Assembly: GCA_946638265.1 (NCBI GenBank)
Contig: CAMPBN010000048.1
Coordinates: 1-7,828, forward strand
DNA: 7,828 bases
Origin: an uncultured Bacillota bacterium
Lineage (GTDB): Bacteria; Bacillota; Clostridia; Peptostreptococcales; Anaerovoracaceae
Direction of reading: 5' to 3'
Under the pieces are notes generated by a model, which saw only the letters and a program-made list of their open reading frames with translations, had not been told where the DNA came from and made no database searches. Of this stretch, positions 4,634-7,828 are shown piece after piece (the stretch's first letter is position 1; each line of letters starts with the position of its first letter). The position numbers were made by a program, and so were the translations under genes.

Positions 4634-7600
4634 ATGCCACAGCCCGTACAATTTGGTCGAAAGACCCGAATGAGCTTCGCAAAAATCAAAGAGGCGGCAA
4701 AGATGCCAAACCTCATCGACATCCAGACGAAATCTTACGACTGGTTCATCGAGGAAGGCCTCAGGGAAGTATTCGAGGACATTTCGCCAATCAAGGACTA
4801 CACAGGTAATTTAGTATTAGAGCTGGTTGATTACTCACTGAGCGATCCTCCGAAGTACGAACAGGAGGAGTGCAAAGAACGTGATGTTACATATGCTGCT
4901 CCGCTGAAGGTCAAGGTAAGACTCATTACCAAAGACGGCGATACAGTCAAAGACGTAAAAGAGCAGGAAGTTTTCATGGGAGATTTCCCGCTGATGACGG
5001 AAAAGGGTACCTTTATATATAATGGTGCCGAAAGAGTCGTGGTTACTCAGCTGGTGCGTTCGCCGGGACCTTACTATGACTACACTACAGACAAGAGCAA
5101 TACCAAGCTCTTCTCTGCACAGATTATCCCGAACCGTGGTGCATGGCTGGAATACGAAACTGACGCAAACAAAGTCATTTCCGTAAGAGTGGACCGTACC
5201 CGTAAGCAGCCGGTGACCACTCTCTTAAGAGCATTGGGCTTTGCCACAGACGAAGAGATCATCGAGATCTTCGGTGAAGACGAAAGACTCCGCAACACTT
5301 TGGAAAAGGATACCACCGAAAACAAAGAAGAAGGTCTGAAGGAAATTTACAAAAAGCTGAGACCGGGCGAACCGCCTACAGTGGAAAGCGCACAGTCCCT
5401 GCTGGATTCCCTCTTCTTCGATGCCAAGAGATATGACCTGGCCAAAGTGGGACGTTACAAATACAATAAAAAACTGGGCCTCCACAGCAGAATCGTAAAT
5501 TGCATCGCTGCTGAGGATGTAACAGATCCTAACACCGGTGAAATTCTGGTGGAGCAGGACCAGACCTTTTCCAGAGAGCTGTCCGAGCAGATTGAAAATG
5601 CCGGCGTAAAGAGCGTCCTGGTTTATGCCAAGAACGAGGAAAAGGCTCACGTTGTGACCAAGGTTATCGGAAACCAGTTTGTAGACATCAAGACCTATAT
5701 CGAATTTGACATTTCCGACCTGAAGATTGCCGACAAGGTGTTCTACCCTGTGCTGATGGAAATCCTGGCAGACAACAAAGATCAGGACAGCATCAGAAAG
5801 GCACTGGTTGCACGTAAGAACGAGCTTTCACCAAAGCACATTATTATTGAAGATATCATCGCTTCAGTATCATATATCCTGAACCTGAACCACGGTGTCG
5901 GCGACACAGACGACATCGACCATCTGGGTAACAGAAGACTGAGAACCGTAGGAGAACTTCTCCAGAACCAGTTCCGTATCGGTCTTGCCAGAATGGAAAG
6001 AGTGGTAAAGGAAAGAATGACCACCAGCCAGGACACTACAGATGTGACTCCGCAGGCTCTGATGAACATCAGACCTGTGACAGCCGCCATCAAGGAATTC
6101 TTCGGAAGTTCCCAGCTGTCCCAGTTTATGGACCAGACCAACCCGCTGGCAGAGCTGACTCACAAGAGAAGACTCTCCGCACTGGGCCCTGGCGGTCTTT
6201 CAAGAGAAAGAGCCGGATTCGAAGTTCGAGACGTACACCAGTCCCACTACGGACGTATGTGCCCTATCGAAACTCCTGAAGGTCCGAACATCGGACTTAT
6301 CGGTTCCCTCACCACTTATGGAGTAATCAACGAATACGGATTCATCGAGACTCCGTACCGTAGAGTAGAAGAAGGCGGCATCGTAACCGACAAGATCGAT
6401 TACCTGACTGCCGACGAAGAAGAAATGATGGTTGTGGCACAGGCCAACGAGCCGCTGGAAGCAGACGGCCGCTTCGCCAATGCCAAGGTAGCCTGCCGTA
6501 GAGAACACGGCGAAATCGACCTGGTTCCTCGCGAAAAGGTCGACTACATGGACGTATCTCCAAAGCAGGTAGTATCCGTAGCTACAGCCATGATCCCATT
6601 CCTGGAAAACGACGACGCCAACCGAGCTCTGATGGGTTCCAACATGCAGCGTCAGGCAGTTCCGCTCCTCGTTACCGAGGCGGCATATGTTGCAACAGGT
6701 ATGGAATATCAGGCAGCATGCGACTCCGGTGTAGTACAGCTTTGTAAGAACGCCGGTACCGTAGAATATGTGGACGCCGACTCCATCCGCATCGTAAGAG
6801 ACGACGGCGAAGGCACAGACACATACAAGCTGCTGAAGTTCAAGCGTTCCAACCAGGGCACCTGCATCAACCAGCGCCCTATCGTTTCCCACGGCGAGCA
6901 CATCGAAAAGGGTGAGCCTGTGGCAGACGGTCCTTCCACCAACAAGGGTGAAATCGCATTGGGCAAAAACCTGCTCATCGGCTTCATGACCTGGGAAGGA
7001 TACAACTACGAGGACGCTATCATCCTCAACGAACAATTGATTATGAACGATGTACTCACATCGCTCCATATCGAAGAATACGAAGCAGAAGCCAGAGATA
7101 CCAAGCTCGGACCTGAAGAGATCACACGCGACATCCCGAATGTCGGCGAAGATGCCCTCAAGGATCTGGACGAAGAAGGTATCATCAGAATCGGTGCGGA
7201 AGTTGATTCCGGCGACATTCTGGTAGGTAAGGTTACTCCAAAGGGCGAAACCGACCTGACTGCCGAGGAAAGACTCCTTCGTGCCATCTTCGGCGAGAAG
7301 GCAAGAGAGGTAAGAGATACTTCCCTCCACGTTCCTCACGGCGAAACAGGTATCATCGTGGACGTTCGCGTATTCTCAAGAGAAACCGGCGACGAAATGC
7401 CACCGGGAGTAAACAAGGTAGTAAGATGCTATATCGCCACCAAGCGTAAGATGCAGGTGGGCGACAAGATGGCCGGCCGCCACGGTAATAAGGGTGTAGT
7501 TTCCCGTATTTTGCCGCAGGAGGATATGCCGTTCATGGAAAACGGCCAGCCGCTTCAGGTCATGCTGAACCCATTGGGCGTACCTTCCCGAATGAACGTA

Positions 7601-7828
7601 GGACAGGTACTCGAAGTTCACCTGGGTCTGGCTGCAAAGAGCAGAGGCTGGTATATTTCCACACCGGTATTTGACGGTGCTACCGAAAAAGATATCAGAG
7701 AACTTCTCGTCGAGTCCGGATACAGCGATACCGGTAAGATGAGACTCAGAGACGGTCGTACAGGCGAATATTTCGACAATCCTGTCACCGTCGGATACAT
7801 GTACATGCTGAAACTCCACCATCTGGTA
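4634..7828 (+). CDS. rpoB: DNA-directed RNA polymerase subunit beta, 3' end beyond the window
   Basis: This is the beta subunit of RNA polymerase, forming one half of the active-site cleft and the rifampicin pocket. The frame is open from ATG 4634 to the window end, 1065 codons, so about 170-180 C-terminal residues typical for Clostridia are missing. The N-terminus VQFGRKTRMSFAKI, followed by MPNLIDIQTKSYDWF, is the usual Firmicutes form. Conserved blocks in order are GTFIYNGAERVVVTQLVRSPG, the rifampicin region (491-517), IETPEGPNIGLIGSL, EGYNYEDAIILNE (788-800, with the Glu793-Asp794 pair near the catalytic centre) and GDKMAGRHGNKG with Lys945 and Lys953, equivalent to E. coli Lys1065 and Lys1073. 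The start is fixed by AGGAG (4621-4625) eight bases before ATG 4634; an in-frame ATG at 4628 is too close to that site. The frame is intact and codon use resembles rplL. It has its own promoters and is not directly joined to rplL. rpoC would be expected next. Confidence 0.98.
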   Translation, partial: MPQPVQFGRKTRMSFAKIKEAAKMPNLIDIQTKSYDWFIEEGLREVFEDISPIKDYTGNLVLELVDYSLSDPPKYEQEECKERDVTYAAPLKVKVRLITKDGDTVKDVKEQEVFMGDFPLMTEKGTFIYNGAERVVVTQLVRSPGPYYDYTTDKSNTKLFSAQIIPNRGAWLEYETDANKVISVRVDRTRKQPVTTLLRALGFATDEEIIEIFGEDERLRNTLEKDTTENKEEGLKEIYKKLRPGEPPTVESAQSLLDSLFFDAKRYDLAKVGRYKYNKKLGLHSRIVNCIAAEDVTDPNTGEILVEQDQTFSRELSEQIENAGVKSVLVYAKNEEKAHVVTKVIGNQFVDIKTYIEFDISDLKIADKVFYPVLMEILADNKDQDSIRKALVARKNELSPKHIIIEDIIASVSYILNLNHGVGDTDDIDHLGNRRLRTVGELLQNQFRIGLARMERVVKERMTTSQDTTDVTPQALMNIRPVTAAIKEFFGSSQLSQFMDQTNPLAELTHKRRLSALGPGGLSRERAGFEVRDVHQSHYGRMCPIETPEGPNIGLIGSLTTYGVINEYGFIETPYRRVEEGGIVTDKIDYLTADEEEMMVVAQANEPLEADGRFANAKVACRREHGEIDLVPREKVDYMDVSPKQVVSVATAMIPFLENDDANRALMGSNMQRQAVPLLVTEAAYVATGMEYQAACDSGVVQLCKNAGTVEYVDADSIRIVRDDGEGTDTYKLLKFKRSNQGTCINQRPIVSHGEHIEKGEPVADGPSTNKGEIALGKNLLIGFMTWEGYNYEDAIILNEQLIMNDVLTSLHIEEYEAEARDTKLGPEEITRDIPNVGEDALKDLDEEGIIRIGAEVDSGDILVGKVTPKGETDLTAEERLLRAIFGEKAREVRDTSLHVPHGETGIIVDVRVFSRETGDEMPPGVNKVVRCYIATKRKMQVGDKMAGRHGNKGVVSRILPQEDMPFMENGQPLQVMLNPLGVPSRMNVGQVLEVHLGLAAKSRGWYISTPVFDGATEKDIRELLVESGYSDTGKMRLRDGRTGEYFDNPVTVGYMYMLKLHHLV
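6104..6184 (+). other. rpoB: Rifampicin-resistance-determining region of rpoB, wild-type sequence
   Basis: Codons 491-517 correspond to E. coli beta residues 507-533. The main resistance positions carry susceptible-type residues: Gln497 (E. coli 513), Asp500 (516), His510 (526), Arg513 (529), Ser515 (531) and Leu517 (533). Differences from E. coli in the segment are conservative (Thr502, Ala506, Leu508, Leu514). Target-based rifampicin resistance is therefore not predicted from this region. Confidence 0.9.

Noticed and set aside
4537..4809. 90-codon + strand reading frame overlapping the rpoB start
   Set aside because: It is out of frame with rpoB, covers the structured leader and the first rpoB codons, lacks a ribosome binding site and has no protein-like pattern.
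6104..6184. Possible rifampicin resistance substitutions in rpoB
   Set aside because: All main resistance positions carry the susceptible-type residue; the few differences from E. coli are conservative.
6200..7339. 379-codon reading frame on the minus strand, and further minus-strand frames throughout 5080-7822
   Set aside because: They lie wholly antisense to rpoB, whose conserved motifs are unmistakable on the + strand. The translations have no recognisable domains and are rich in Cys, Val and Phe, as expected of a shadow frame.
1..7828. CRISPR arrays, tRNA or rRNA genes, insertion sequences
   Set aside because: No regularly spaced repeats, no tRNA-like cloverleaf or rRNA sequence, and no transposase or terminal inverted repeats were seen on either strand.

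Overview
The window looks like the chromosome of a Gram-positive anaerobe, probably of class Clostridia. The L7/L12 protein and the RNA polymerase beta subunit are of the Firmicutes/Clostridia type, ribosome binding sites are strong AGGAG-type, and base composition is moderate. Assignment below class level is not safe from this sequence alone. All convincing genes lie on the + strand.

Layout: bases 1-98 are the leader of rplL and hold two small hairpins. rplL (99-467) is complete and is followed by a textbook intrinsic terminator (488-514). A regulated module follows: a promoter and a perfect 9+9 inverted-repeat operator (599-630), then five tightly packed genes. They encode a short GntR/YtrA-type repressor (652-999), a membrane-anchored extracytoplasmic protein with a duplicated acidic segment (1009-1962), a six-helix membrane protein (1955-2665), an ABC ATPase of the YtrB/YhcH-like type with a non-canonical signature motif (2687-3406), and a second multi-helix membrane protein (3409-4044). 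Gaps are 9, -8, 21 and 2 bases, so this is almost certainly one operon. Bases 4045-4382 hold what looks like a decayed coding remnant running through three successive frames. A second, weaker terminator (4428-4460), two overlapping sigma-A-type promoters (4497-4533) and a hairpin-containing leader (4544-4607) come next. rpoB starts at 4634 and runs off the right edge after 1065 codons.

The main point is the context. In most bacteria rplL is followed directly by rpoB and the two are largely cotranscribed. Here about 4.1 kb of regulated transporter operon sits between them, with a terminator at each side and a separate rpoB promoter. The two terminators resemble each other, which raises the possibility that the module was inserted at, or accompanied by a copy of, the ancestral intergenic terminator.

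Proposed working model (inference): the GntR protein represses its own operon by binding the inverted repeat over the promoter. An envelope signal or ligand relieves repression, and the ATPase energises a transporter or sensor complex built from two dissimilar membrane proteins plus the anchored acidic protein. Modules of this general type (ytr in Bacillus subtilis) respond to cell-wall-active antibiotics, but no substrate can be read from this sequence.
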